This document shows, in pieces, positions 1 to 10,805 of a stretch of DNA of 64,000 nt. Position numbers and translations under genes: made by a program. The notes under the pieces are model-generated. The model was not told where the DNA came from, searched no databases, and was given only the letters and a program-made list of their open reading frames with translations. Origin of the DNA: Budorcas taxicolor (lineage: Eukaryota; Chordata; Mammalia; Artiodactyla; Bovidae); NCBI RefSeq assembly GCF_023091745.1, contig NC_068912.1, positions 71,597,067 through 71,661,066 of the forward strand, written 5' to 3'. Positions within the stretch are counted from its first letter, which is position 1. Each line of letters starts with the position of its first letter.

Positions 1-1020
1 TTTTCTTTCATTTCTTTTTAATTTTTTTCTGCTCAGATATTTATTATTCCTTTCCTTCTACTAATTTTGGGTTGTTTTTGTTCTTCTTTTTCCAGTTGTT
101 TTAGGTATAAAGTTAGATTGTCTATTTAATGTTTTTCTTGTTTCTTGAGGTAGGATTGTATTGCTATAAACTTCCCTCCTAGGACTGCTTTTGCTGCCTC
201 CCATAGATTTTGACTTGTCATGTTTTCATTGTCATTTGTTTCTGGAAATTTTTTTGACTTCTCTTTTGATTTCTTCAGTAACTTGTTGGTTATTTAGAGA
301 CATTTTGTTTAATCTCATGTGTTTGTGTTTCTTACACTTTTTTTCCCTATAATTGATATCTAATCTCATAGTGCTGTGGTCAGAGAAGATGCTTGATATG
401 ATATCAATTTTCTTAAATTTACTGAGGCTTGATTTGTGACCCAAGATGTGGTCTATCCTGGAGAATGTTCCCCATGCACTTGAGAAGGTGTATTCTTCTG
501 CATTTGGATGGAATGTCCTGAAGATATCTATGAGATCCATCTCATTTTATGTATCATTTCAGACTTATGATTCCTTATTAATTTTCTTTTTTGATGACCT
601 GTCCATTGATATGAGTTGAGTGTTAAAGTCTTCTACTATTATTGTATTTTCTGTCAATTTCTCCTTTTATGTATGTTAGTGTTTGTCTTATGTATTGAGA
701 TGCTTCTATGTTGGGTGCATAGACATTTACAATTGTTATGTCTTCCTCTTGGACTGATCCCTTGATCATTACATAGTGTCCTTCCTTATCTCTTGTAATC
801 TTCTTTATTTAAAGTCTGTTTGTCTGATATGACAACTACTATTCCAGCTATCTTTTGCCTCCCATTTGCATGGAATATATTTTTCAATCCTCTCACTTTC
901 AGTCTATATGTGTCTTGGGGTCTAAAGTGGGTTTCTTGCAGGCAGCATATATATGGGTCTTGTTTCTGTATCTGTTCAGCCAGTCTATGTCTTTTAGTTG
1001 GAACATTTAATCCATTTACA
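1..1020 (-). pseudogene. L1 ORF2 endonuclease domain remnant
   Basis: Reading leftward from about 1020, the translation shows LNVNGLN and ETHFRPQDTYRLK, the usual start of the L1 APE-type endonuclease, which nicks target DNA to prime reverse transcription. Further on come FSRIDHILGHK and the catalytic-type SDH at 376-384. Stops and frameshifts between about 540 and 790 separate the two blocks, so no intact domain exists. Below 232 the frame continues into the linker that follows the endonuclease, again with stops. It is a decayed coding region, not a host gene. Confidence 0.88.
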
Positions 1021-1042
1021 TTTAAAATAATTATTGATATAT
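1..1042 (-). mobile_element. L1 LINE, ORF2 5' part (element split by BovB)
   Basis: Minus-strand L1 that enters from the left edge and is cut at about 1042 by the BovB insertion; the same element resumes at 4141. The break lies between ORF2 and ORF1, since sequence left of it reads as the start of ORF2 and sequence right of it leads into the end of ORF1. The 3' half of the L1, with most of the reverse transcriptase, lies outside the window. Family assignment rests on the protein text and on the 5' end at 8512. Confidence 0.9.
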
Positions 1043-4000
1043 ATGTTCCTATCCACTGGAGAAGGGAATGGCAAGCCACTTCAGTATTCTTGCCTTTAGA
1101 ACCCCATGAACAGTATGAAAAGGCAAAATGATAGGATACCAAAAGAGGAACTCCCCAGGTCATTAGGTGCCCAATATGCTACTGGAGATCAGTGGAGAAA
1201 TAACTCCAGAAAGAATGAAGGGATGGAGCCAAAGCAAAAACAATACCCAGCAGTGGATGTGACTGGTGATAGAAGCAAAATCTGATGCTGTAAAGAGCTA
1301 TATTGCATAGGAACCTAGAATGTCAGGTCCATGAATCAAGGCAAATTGGAAGTGGTCAAACAAGAGATGGCAAGGGTGAACATCAACATTCTAGGAATCA
1401 GCGAACTAAAATGGACTGGAATGGGTGAATTTACCTCAGATGACCATTATATCTACTACTGTGGGCAGGAATCCCTCAGAAGAAATGGAGTAGCAATCAT
1501 GGTCAACAAAAGAGCCCAAAATGCAGTACTTCGATGCAATCTCAAAAAATGACAGAATGATCTCTGTTCGTCTCCAAGGCAAACCATTCAATATCACAGT
1601 TATCCAAGTCTATGCCCCAACTAGTAATGTTGAAGAAACTGAAGTTGAACGGTTTTATGAAGACCTACAAGATCTTTTAGAACTAACACCCAAAAAAGAT
1701 GTCCTTTTCATTATAGGGGACTGGATCGCAAAAGTAGGAAGTCAAGAAACACCTGAAGTATCAGGCAAATTTGGCCTTGGATGTGGAATGAAGCAGGGCA
1801 AAGACTAATAGAGTTTTGCCAAGAAAATTCACTGGTTATAGCAAACACCCTCTTCCAACAACACAAGAGAAGGCTCTACACATGGACATCACCAGATGGT
1901 CAACACAGAAATCAGATTGATTATATTCTTTGCAGCCAAAGATGGAGAAGCTCTATACAGCCAACAAAAAAAAGACCAGGAGCTGACTGTGGCTCAGATC
2001 ATGAGCTCCTTATTGCCAAATTCAGACTTAAATTGAAGAAAGTAGGGAAAACCGCTAGACCATTCAGGTATAACATAAATCAAATCCCTTATGATTATAC
2101 AGTGGAAGTGAGAAATAGATTTAAGGGCCTAGATCTCATAGATAGAGTGCCCGATGAACTATGGACTGAGGTTCATGACATTGTACAGGAGACAGGGATC
2201 AAGACCATCTCCATGGAAAAGAAATGCAAAAAATCAAACTGGCTGTCTGGGGAGGCCTTACAAATAGCTGTGAAAAGAAGAAAGGTGAAAAGCAAAGGAG
2301 AAAAGGAAAGATATAAGCATCTGAATGCAGAGTTCCAAAGAATAGCAAGAAGAGATAAGAACGCCTTCTTCAGTGATCAGTGCAAAGAAATAGAGGAAAA
2401 GGACAGAATGGGAAAGACTAGATATCTCTTCAAGAAAATTAGAGATACCAAGGGAATATTTCATGAAAAGATGGGCTCGATAAAGGACAGAAATGGTATG
2501 GACCTAACAGAAGCAGAAGATATTAAGAAGAGGTGGCACAAATACACGGAAGAACTGTACAAAAAAGATCTTCACGACCCAGATAATCATGATGATGTGA
2601 TCACTAATCTAGAGCCAGACATCTTGGAATGTAAAGTCAAGTGGGCCTTAGAAAGCATCACTACAAACAAAGCTAGTGGAGGTGATGGAATTCCTGTTGA
2701 GCTATTTCAAATCCTGAAAGATGATGCTGTGAAAGTGCTGCACTCAATATGCCAGCACATTTGGAAAACTCAGCAGTGGCCACAGGACTGGAAAAGGTCA
2801 GTTTTCATCACAATTGCAAAGAAAAGCAATGCAAAAGAATGCTCAAACTACCACACAATTGCATTCCTCTCACACACTCATAAAGCAATGCTCAAAATTC
2901 TCCAAGCCAGGCTTCAGCAATACGTGAACCACGAACTCCCTGATGTTCAAGCTGGTTTTAGAAAAGGCAGAGGAACCAGAGATCAAATTGCCAACATCCG
3001 CTGGATCATGGAAAAAGCAAGAGAGTTCCAGAAAAATATTTATTTCTGCTTTATTGACTATGCCAAAGCCTTTGACTGTGTGGATCACAATCAACTGTGG
3101 AAAATTCTGAAAGAGATGGGAATACCAGACCACCTAACCTGCCTCTTGAGAAATCTGCATGCAGGTGAGGAAGCAACAGTTAGAACTGGACATGGAACAA
3201 CAGACTGGTTCCCAATAGGAAAAAGAAAACGTCAAGGCTGTTTATTGTCACCCTGCTTATTTATTTATATGCAGAGTACTTCATGAGAAATGCTAGACTG
3301 GAAGAAACACAAAGTGGAATCAAGATTGCTGGGAGAAATATCAATCACCTCAGATATGCAGATGACACCACCCTTTGGCAGAAAGTGAAGAGGAACTAAA
3401 AAGCCTCTTGATGAAAGTGAAAGAGGAGAGTGAAAAAGTTGGCTTAAAGCCCAAAATTCAGAAAACGAAGATCTTGGCATCTGGTCCCTTCACTTCATGG
3501 GAAATAGATGGGGAAACAGTAGAAACAGTGTTAGACTTTATATTTTGGGGCTCCAAAATCACTGCAGATGGTGACTGCAGCCATGAAATTAAAAGACACT
3601 TACTCCTTGGAAGAAAAATTATGACCAACCTAGATAGTATATTCAAAAGCAGAGAGATTACTTTGCCGACCAAGGTCCGTCTAGTCAAGGCTATGGTTTT
3701 TCCTGTGGTCATGTATAGATTTGAGAGTTGGACTGTGAAGAAGGCTGAGCACCAAAGAATTGATGCTTTTGAACTGTGGAGTTGGAGAAGACTCTTGAGA
3801 GTCCCTTGGACTGCAAGGAGATCCAACCAGTCCATTCTGAAGGAGATCAACCCTGGGATTTCTTTGGAAGGAATGATGCTAAAGCTGAAGCTCCAGTACT
3901 TTGGCCACCTCATGCAAAGTGTTGACTCATTGGAAAAGACTCTGATGCTGGAAGGGATTGGGGGCAGGAGGAGAAGGGGACGACAGAGAATGAGATGGCT

Positions 4001-4140
4001 GGATGGCATCACTGACTCGATGGACGTGAATCTGAGTGAGCTCCGGGAGTTGGTGATGGACAGGGAGGCCTGGCGTGCTGCAATTCATTAGGTCGCAAAG
4101 AGTCAGACATGACTGAGCGACTGAACTGAACTGAACTGAT
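1043..4140 (+). mobile_element. BovB (RTE) LINE copy A, near full length
   Basis: A 3.1-kb plus-strand BovB. It begins in the 5' UTR at ccactggagaagggaatggc, some 60-400 bp later than the starts of the copies at 57640 and 17550. It ends with the ACTGA-type tail gactgaactgaactgaactg. The tail is the short repeat typical of RTE elements rather than poly(A). The L1 sequence on either side joins without an obvious target-site duplication. Confidence 0.95.
1331..4091 (+). pseudogene. BovB endonuclease-reverse transcriptase ORF, broken (copy A)
   Basis: Encodes the RTE replication protein: an APE-like endonuclease, a reverse transcriptase and a C-terminal tail. Seen in order are the endonuclease start (ILGISELKWTGMGEF, 1331-1552), GDWIAKVGSQE (other copies have WNAK), YILCSQRW and SDHELLIAKF. 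Then come RT motif A (FIDYAKAFDCVDH, near 3050), RQGCLLSPCLF (3229-3261) and YADD at 3355-3366. The C-terminus (VPWTARRSNQSILKE onward) ends at a stop at 4089-4091. Frameshifts near 1530 and 1790, a frame change near 3260 and a missing base just after YADD break it into at least four frames. The longest open stretch is 1781-3286, 501 codons. It cannot make the full protein as it stands. Confidence 0.93.
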
Positions 4141-4208
4141 TGCTATTTTCTTGATTGCTTGGGGTTGATTTTGTAGATCTTTTTTATTCTCTTATATTTC
4201 TTGACTAT

Positions 4209-5091
4209 TTAAATCCCTTTAACATTTGTTGTAAAGCTAGTTTGGTGGTACTGAATTCTCTTAACTTTTGCTTATCTGAAAAGCTTTTGATTTCTGCAAC
4301 AATTTTGAATGAGATCCTTGTCAAGAACAGTGAATTTGGTTGTAGATTTTTCCCTTTCAGTACTTTAAATATACCCTACCATTCCCTTCTGGCCTGCAGA
4401 ATTTCTGCTGAAAGATCAGATGTTAAGTGTATGTGGTTTCCCTTGTATGTTACTTGGCGCTTCTCCCTTGTTGCTTTTAATATTCTTTCTTTTTTTTAGT
4501 CTTTGTTAGTTTTATTAGTATGTGTCTTGGCATGTTTCTCATTGGGTTTTTCCTGTATGGGACTTCTTGTCCCTCTTGGACTTGATTGACTATTTCCTTT
4601 TCCATGTTGGGGACATTTTTAACTATAATCTCTTCAAAATTTTTCTCATAGTGTTTATTTTTCTCTTCTTTAACCTCTGAAATTCGAATGTTGGTGTGTT
4701 TGATATTGTCCCAGAGGTCTCTGAGACTATCCTCAGCTCTTTTCATTCTTTTTACTTTATTCTGCTCTTCAGAAGTTATTTCTACCATCTTCTCTTCCAG
4801 CTCACTGATTCATTCTTCTGCTTCAGATATTCTGCTATTGATTCCCTTCAGAGTATTTTTAACTTCAGTAATTGTGTTTTTTGTCTCTGTATGTTTATTC
4901 TTTAATTCTTCTAGGTCTTTGTTAATTGATTCTTACATTTTATCCATTTTGTTTTTAAGGTTTTTGATCATACTTACTATCATTATTCTGAATTATTTTT
5001 CAAGTAGTTTGCCTATTTCCTTTTCAATTATTTGGACTTCCGTGTTTTTACTTTGTTCCTTCATTTGTGTAGTATTTCTCTGCCTTTTAAA
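4209..5091 (-). pseudogene. L1 ORF1 (RNA-binding chaperone) remnant
   Basis: L1 ORF1 makes the RNA-binding protein that coats L1 RNA. The reading begins near 5091 with FKRQRNTTQMKEQ; an ATG is expected where TTT (F) now stands, so the start appears lost. The central block contains NKHYEKNFEEIIVKNVPNME and MPRHILIKLTK (4477-4788). The C-terminal RNA-binding part (LTSDLSAEILQARREW) follows in another frame and ends at a stop at 4209-4211. At least two frame breaks are present near 4500 and 4950. Hydrophobic frames on the plus strand here are antisense shadows. Confidence 0.85.
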
Positions 5092-5649
5092 TTTTTTTTT
5101 TAAACTTATTGTGTTTGAGGTCTCCTTTTCCCAGGCTTCAAATTTGAATTCTTTCTTCTTCTTGGTTTCTGCCCTCCTAAGTTTGGTCCAGTGGTTTGTG
5201 TCAGCTTTGTATAGGGTGAGATTTGTGCTGAGTTTTTGTTTGTTTTTCCTCTTATGGGTAAGGCTGAATGATGTGGTAATTCTGTCCAATGATGACTGGG
5301 TTTGTATTTTTGTCTTGTTTGTTGTTTAGATGAGGAATCCTGTACAAGGTGTTACTGGTAGTTGGGTGATGCCAGGTCTTGTATTCAGGTGATTTCCTTT
5401 GTGTGAGTTCTCACTATTTGATACTTCCTAGTGTTAATTCTCTGGTAGTCCAGGGTCTTGGAGTCAGTGCTCCCACTCCAAAGGCTCAAGGTTTGATCTC
5501 TGTTCAGGAACGAAGATTCTGCAAGTGGTTTGTTATGGCATTAAGTGAGATTTAAACAAATATCCAAAAATAATAAACCAAAGATGAACACCAGACAAAT
5601 GGCAGTACAAAATCAGGCAAATAATGATTAAAATAATGGAAAATATACA

Positions 5650-6640
5650 TATACATATGAATCCATGAGCAAAGTCAAAGCAACCCAACAAAAATAAAGT
5701 ACAATAAATTGGCCTGGCAAACAAAGGAAATAAAAAATTATATTTACCAGTTAGAACAAAACTAATTAAAGCACACTGGAAACCAAAACTAAAGCAAGGT
5801 GTCAAGTGGGGAATAAAGCAATGAAAACAAAACTAACAAATACGGGTAAAGGAAATAAAGAAAGAATATGTATACAAAGTTAAATAGAGGAAGATGAAGA
5901 TTTATATACATTAAAGACTAACTGTAAGGGGACAAGAACAGTAGGAAAGGTAAACAAAGGAAATAAGGTAGAAAAAATATAACAGGTTAAAAAAAATTAA
6001 AAGTTAAATTATAATAATGAGAAAAGAAAAAAAAATGAAAGAAGAACAAAAAAAAAAGAGGAAAAAAAATAAGGAAAACTTCACAGAACTGCAAAAGCTC
6101 AATGCAGATACAGAGTTTTATAGCAACAATAAAAAGTGTGACTGAATATACACATATACATATACACTCATAAACAAAATCAAAACAGTCCAAAAATATA
6201 AAGTATAATAGATTGACCTGGTGAACAGAGGAAACCAAAAATTATGTCTACTAGCACAAAACTAACTAAAGCACAAACTGGAAAACAAAACTGAAGCAAA
6301 GTGCTAACTGGGGAATAAAGCAATGAAAATAAAACTAAAAATATGTTGAGAGGAAAGGAAAGGCAAAAAAAGAAAGAAAGAATAAATATGCAAATTTAAA
6401 TAGAGGTAGATAAAGAAGATTTATATACATTAAAGGTTAACTGCAATGGGAAAAGAACAGTAGGGAAGGCAAACAAAAGAATAAATGTAGAAAAATAATA
6501 ATAGATTTTAAAATTAAAATTTTTAAAAAGAGCAAAAACAGGAAAAAAAAAAAAAGAAATGAAAATTCTCCAGAAGTACAAAAGTCCAACGTACAGGCAA
6601 AGGTTTGTAACAATAAAAAATGTGACTGAGAAAAAAAAGA
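5650..6640 (-). repeat. Tandem ~500-bp repeats in the L1 5' UTR
   Basis: Two diverged copies plus a partial third lie head to tail. Matching landmarks are caataaattggcctggcaaa (near 5703) with aatagattgacctggtgaac (near 6207). gaagatttatatacattaaa occurs near 5895 and near 6415, and aacaataaaaa followed by gtgactga occurs near 6123 and near 6609. The spacing is about 486-520 bp. L1 5' UTRs of some mammals carry promoter monomers in tandem; whether these act that way is inference. Confidence 0.8.
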
Positions 6641-6649
6641 AAAAAGAAA

Positions 6650-8512
6650 GCTCAAAACCTTCATTAGATTTCATAGTGCCAATAAAATGGACAACTACAA
6701 CAGAGGGAGGGAAGAGGAAAACAGGAAAAGAAACCAAAACAATCTACAGAACAAGTCAAAACATAAGAATAATAAATGTTTTTCTTAAGTCACTGCTGTC
6801 AGAGTCCTTTCCCTTTCTGGGAGTCACAGTCCACCTCACCCCCCTAGGACACCCTCCAACAATGTGCTGATCTCTGGACCAGTTGCAGGGCAGCCCAGAT
6901 TCTAATCTGGTCCTACTCCAATGTGTTCTTGCCTCCAATGTCTGCAGCAGTCAGAACTAGTGAGTTTTCTTTTGTGGGAGTTTCTTTTGTGGGACCTTTT
7001 ATATATTCCATAGACACAGAGTCTGCCTAGTTGACCGTGTGGATTTAATCTGTAGCTTGTACAGCTGGTGGGAAGGTTTTGGGTCTTCTTCCTTAGTCAC
7101 AGTGCCCCTGGGTTTCAATTGTGGTTTTATTTCCACCTCTGCATGTAGGCTATCCACTGGGGTTTGCTCCTGAGGCTTCCCTGGAGGATTTGGGTTTGCC
7201 TCTGCAAGGGCCAGGTGTGGAGGTGGTGCAACTGCTTAGGTTGCAGGGCTTCTGGCAGTACCAGGTACTCAGGGGAGTTGGCGGCTAGGGCAACAGGAAA
7301 TATAGTGCTCTAGAAACATATGGCAACCAGTATTGGACAATATACTCCAGTATTCTTGCCTGGAGAACGCCCCTCCCTGACAGAGAAGCCTGGCAGGCCA
7401 CAGTCTACAGGGTTGCAAAGAGTTGGACACTACCAAAGCGACCCTGCACACAAAAACACAAGACTTTTTTTGCCTGTGGCATCTCTGCCCCAGGGAGAGC
7501 TGAACGTGAAGGTGGTGGAGCTGCCTTGTGGGGACCCTGGTAGTGCCAAGTGTACAAGGACATGGACTGCCTCTCCTGCAGGAGTTATGGTCCTATCAGA
7601 ATATTTTTCTGAGCCTCTTGTAGCTGATGATCAGAAAGTCTCTTGGGCCAGTCTTTCTCCATAGGGCTGCTTGTTCAGGCACTTACAGGGCTCCCTTGCC
7701 TGGAGTCCTTCTCTGTTTTTCAGCATGTCAAGCACATAGAGGGGCCCCGCTGGCTGGGGTCTTACTCTGTAATTCTGGGCATCAGTCACTTAAAGGAGCA
7801 CCCTGGTGGGGTCCTACTCTGTAGTTTAGTGCTTCAGGAGTTTGATGAGCCAGCGTCTCTACTGTTCAGCTGCTGATGCTGGTGTGTGGAGGAAGAGAGA
7901 CCGTGGTGATGGCTCCAGCCCCTACACATGACTCAGCAGTATTGCCTTGCTTCCATGGCTGCCCAGCTTTCCTCCACAGGCATTTCCCACCACAATCTCC
8001 TCTCTCATATCCCCTTGATTTTTCTCTCTGCAGTAAACATCAGCCCTCCCCTGGGATTGTTCCACAATCCCTAAACTCCAGCTCCCAGCTGTTGCACCTT
8101 CCAGGAGATCTACGTCCCTGTCTGGGGTGTGTATGGCTGCTGAAAGGACTGTCTGATTCTCATTCCATTTAGCCTGCCACAGATCATCTGTTTCAGTCTC
8201 AGCCTTAAATGGTTCTCCTTTGACTCAGACAATTGTCCCAATGTGATGTGAAGATCGGACCCCTGCTTCAGTTCCCCCACCTGCTGAGGGCAGGTCCAGT
8301 CCTACTAACAACTCCTGTTTTCTCCCCTAGTTTCTTTATCCTACCAAGTTTTTCATGGGTCTATATATTCTTTTCTGCTGGTCAGGTACTCTAGTCTGGT
8401 CTCAGCTGGTGTTCTGCATGCACTTTTGTTTATGAGGGTGTATTCCTGATGTATCTGCAGAGAGAGATGTACTCCACCTTCACCTATTCCTCTGACATCT
8501 TGTTCTCTCTCT
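6650..8512 (-). promoter_or_regulatory. Distal L1 5' UTR (presumed internal promoter region)
   Basis: GC-richer sequence than its surroundings between the tandem repeats and the L1 5' end. By analogy with other mammalian L1s it would contain the internal RNA polymerase II promoter. No individual factor site was identified with confidence. Short open frames here, such as 7876-8172 on the plus strand, have no recognisable content. Confidence 0.5.
7320..7450 (+). repeat. Bov-A-like SINE segment inside the L1 5' UTR
   Basis: The stretch contains ctccagtattcttgcctgga, then agaagcctggcaggccacag and gggttgcaaagagttggaca. These are the hallmarks of the Bov-A body, in plus orientation and opposite to the L1. 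It lacks a tRNA-like head and flanking duplications, so it may be an ancestral component of this L1 5' UTR rather than a fresh insertion. Confidence 0.7.
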
Positions 8513-8740
8513 GGAACTTCCTTCTGAATAGTATAAACTTTTTTATTTATTTATTTTTAAAGATACAGTTGTAGGCATCTATTCCCCTTACTGTAGGATA
8601 ATTTTGAAATTTTGGACCACAGTATTTAAATTTTAATGTTTAATACTTTGCTGTAATATGTATCCAGTAAATGTTGTTGAATTAACAGATGCATTAAAAT
8701 GCATAAAATGAACATGAGTATTTGTGTATGTATTTGTGCT

Positions 8741-8945
8741 TCCCAGATGACACTAGCCATAAAGAATCCTCCTGCCAATGCACAATATGCAAGAGACATA
8801 GGTTCAGTCTGTAGTCGGGGAAATCCCCTGAAATAAGAAACAGCAACCCATTCCAGGGTTCTTGTCTAGAAAATCCTGTAGCCTGATGGGCTACAGTCCA
8901 GGAGGTCGCGAAGAGTCAGACATGACTGAGCACACACACGTGTGT
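8741..8945 (+). mobile_element. Bov-tA SINE
   Basis: A tRNA-derived head (gcttcccagatgacactagc) is followed by a Bov-A body and a terminal gactgagcacacacac tail. The tail runs into a short CA/GT dinucleotide run at about 8930-8948. Diverged copy. Confidence 0.85.
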
Positions 8946-8948
8946 GTG

Positions 8949-9500
8949 ACAGCACTAGAGGCAAGAATTTTATACTCTCCAGAAACATCTGTTTCTAACA
9001 AATCTACAACTCGCCACAACCCCTAATAGAGCAGGAGTATTGAAATACGACTTTTTTTCTGAGTCTGATGTTTATCACTCTGAATGCCATTTCTCTCTAG
9101 CCCCGTTTTCATGGTCTTCAGGGGGTTTTGTTTGTTTGTTTAATCTGATAATTGAGTCTCCCACCGTGGAGACAAGGAACTTTACTAGCAACTTGAACTC
9201 TGAAATATCTCATTAAGAGACCATAGTATTACAACAACCTTAGGCAAAACACATTCAGGGCATCACAGATGAAAAGCCCTGTTTTTTTCTCACCTGGAGT
9301 CATCATGGTATAGTTCAAAGAACTTGGACTTTAAAATTGAAGGGCAAGTACATAAGGCAAAATTGAAGAAACTCTTGAGGATGTATAAGATTTAGCCAGG
9401 TGAATAAAATAAGAAAAATGTTCCAGGGAGAGTCAGAGTTGCATGAAAAAATAAAGAACTAACGAAAAACTCTGGTGATTACAAAGCAGTTATTTTGCAT
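8949..9500. other. No recognised feature
   Basis: Unique-looking AT-rich sequence with no coding frame or repeat that I recognise. Confidence 0.5.
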
Positions 9501-9502
9501 TG

Positions 9503-9722
9503 AAAGTGAAACTGATATTTGCTCAGTTGTATCTGACTCTTTGTGACATTTTGGTCAGAAACCCGCCAAGCTCCTCTGTTTATGAGATTTTTCAGGCAAG
9601 AATACTGGAGTGGGATGCCATTTCCTCCTCAAAGGGGATATTCCCAGTCTGGAGACAGAACCAGAATCTCCTGTGTCTTCTTCATTGCAGGTGGATTCTT
9701 TACCCACTGAGCCAACACAGTA
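9503..9722 (-). mobile_element. Bov-tA SINE
   Basis: The complete antisense structure is visible: a Bov-A body (ctcagttgtatctgactctt, then ggcaagaatactggagtggg) at the left and the tRNA-like head (ttctttacccactgagccaa) at the right. Confidence 0.88.
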
Positions 9723-10148
9723 AATAAGGAATGTGACTCTAAGGTTGGGAATAGAGATGAGGAGAAGATGGCTTCAAAAGATGTCATAAACCTTAAAAAA
9801 CAAGATTATTTGCTTGTTTACATGTTTATTCTAAAGAAGGTGGGTCTGTAATGATCTGACAACACCAATGAAGAATGAGAAATTCAGCATATATTAATAT
9901 CAGCCATACTCTTGGCAAATAGAACTTTTCTGGTAAAAAGCATGGGGAGTTCTTGAACAGTGATTGAGAATTTGGGGAAGGAAAAGTGGAGTCTGTACTT
10001 TTTAAAAGGTAAAATTGGTAGCATTTAGGCACCATTTTGTTGTGGGTAGTGGAGAAAAGGGAGAAGTCAAGGGAACTAACTCAGTTATGGTCTCAGTTTT
10101 GGATGACTATTTGCACCATAATGACACTGCAATATTAAGAGGATAACC

Positions 10149-10365
10149 AACCTGGTTTTGGATCCTGGCCTCGTCTCCTATCACCTACGTTCTCCAAGAT
10201 ACATACCCAGCCTCTTTGAAAGTTAATTTTCTTGATTGCAGAATGATAGCATTACCTACTTAGTATTGCTGTGTATTAAGCAATAGTATATCCATAAAAA
10301 TAACTACCATAGATCCTAATAGACAATATCAGACACTATAAACATTAGCTATAATCCAATTTTTA
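10149..10365 (+). repeat. MIR SINE (ancient)
   Basis: Diverged but ordered MIR landmarks are seen: ggttttggatcctggcctcg, then agttaattttcttgattgca and gcattacctacttagtattg. The loss of many bases fits its mammal-wide age. Confidence 0.65.
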
Positions 10366-10427
10366 TCGTTATTTTTCCAAAGCCTTTTTACAGAGAGATA
10401 GTATGACTTGAAAAAGTGAAAAGGGCA

Positions 10428-10640
10428 AGGGACTTCTGTGGTGGTTCAGACAGTAAAGAATCTGCCTGCAATGTGGGAGGCTCTGGTTTGATCCCTGGTT
10501 CAGGAATATCCCCTGGAGAAGGGAATGAGTACCCACTCCAGTATTTTTGCCTTGGGAATTCCATGGAGAGAGGAGCCTGGTAGGCTACAGTCCATGGGGT
10601 TGCAAAGAGTCAGACACAACTGAATGACAAACACACAGTT
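10428..10640 (+). mobile_element. Bov-tA SINE
   Basis: Head gggacttctgtggtggttca, an internal B-box-like ggtttgatccctggt, a body with actccagtatttttgcc, and the end gcaaagagtcagacacaact. Confidence 0.9.
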
Positions 10641-10648
10641 AGTATGAT

Positions 10649-10805
10649 TTAGTGGATATTGGACTTTGAGCTAGACAAATGAGCTCAAATCTGGGCTCTA
10701 GAAATGGTGTATTAATTAATCTTTCTAAACTTCAGTATCCTAATCTTAAAAAAAATGATACAAAATATCAACATTTCAGTGTGTCCCAAGGATTAAATAA
10801 TATAT
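10649..10805 (+). repeat. MIR-like SINE fragment
   Basis: It contains gagctcaaatctgggctcta, later ctaaacttcagtatcctaat, then ggattaaataat, in the order expected for MIR. Heavily diverged. Confidence 0.5.

Larger units (their letters stand above)
4141..8512 (-). mobile_element. L1 LINE, ORF1 and 5' UTR (second half of the split element)
   Basis: Continuation of the L1 at 1-1042. Read from right to left it starts at about 8512, where the complement of tctgacatcttgttctct gives an L1-like 5' end (an AAGATG motif close to the first base). It passes through a 3.4-kb 5' UTR and ORF1, and stops at the BovB boundary. A copy this complete at the 5' end must have been nearly full length when inserted. 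Confidence 0.88.

Noticed and set aside
786..1163. A single 125-codon minus-strand frame
   Set aside because: It joins antisense BovB (1043-1163) to L1 ORF2, so it is an artefact of the insertion junction.
3458..4012. Minus-strand frames reading MMPSSHLILCRPLLLLPP and close relatives at 29351-29743, 37624-38079 and others
   Set aside because: They recur wherever the BovB 3' end occurs because they are its antisense; the sense strand carries the true protein text.
4688..5329. A 213-codon hydrophobic plus-strand frame resembling a membrane protein
   Set aside because: It is antisense to L1 ORF1, and the hydrophobicity comes from T-rich codons.
5650..6640. Possible CRISPR or satellite array
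   Set aside because: The units are ~500 bp, diverged and belong to an L1 5' UTR; no short direct repeat with unique spacers exists in this window.
5533..6737. Minus-strand hydrophobic frames in the 5-6.7 kb region
   Set aside because: They are translations of the A-rich tandem repeats of the L1 5' UTR, with no start context or motif.
8741..8800. tRNA-like sequences with B-box words at many sites
   Set aside because: They are the heads of Bov-tA or CHR SINEs and lack a complete cloverleaf, so I call no tRNA gene.
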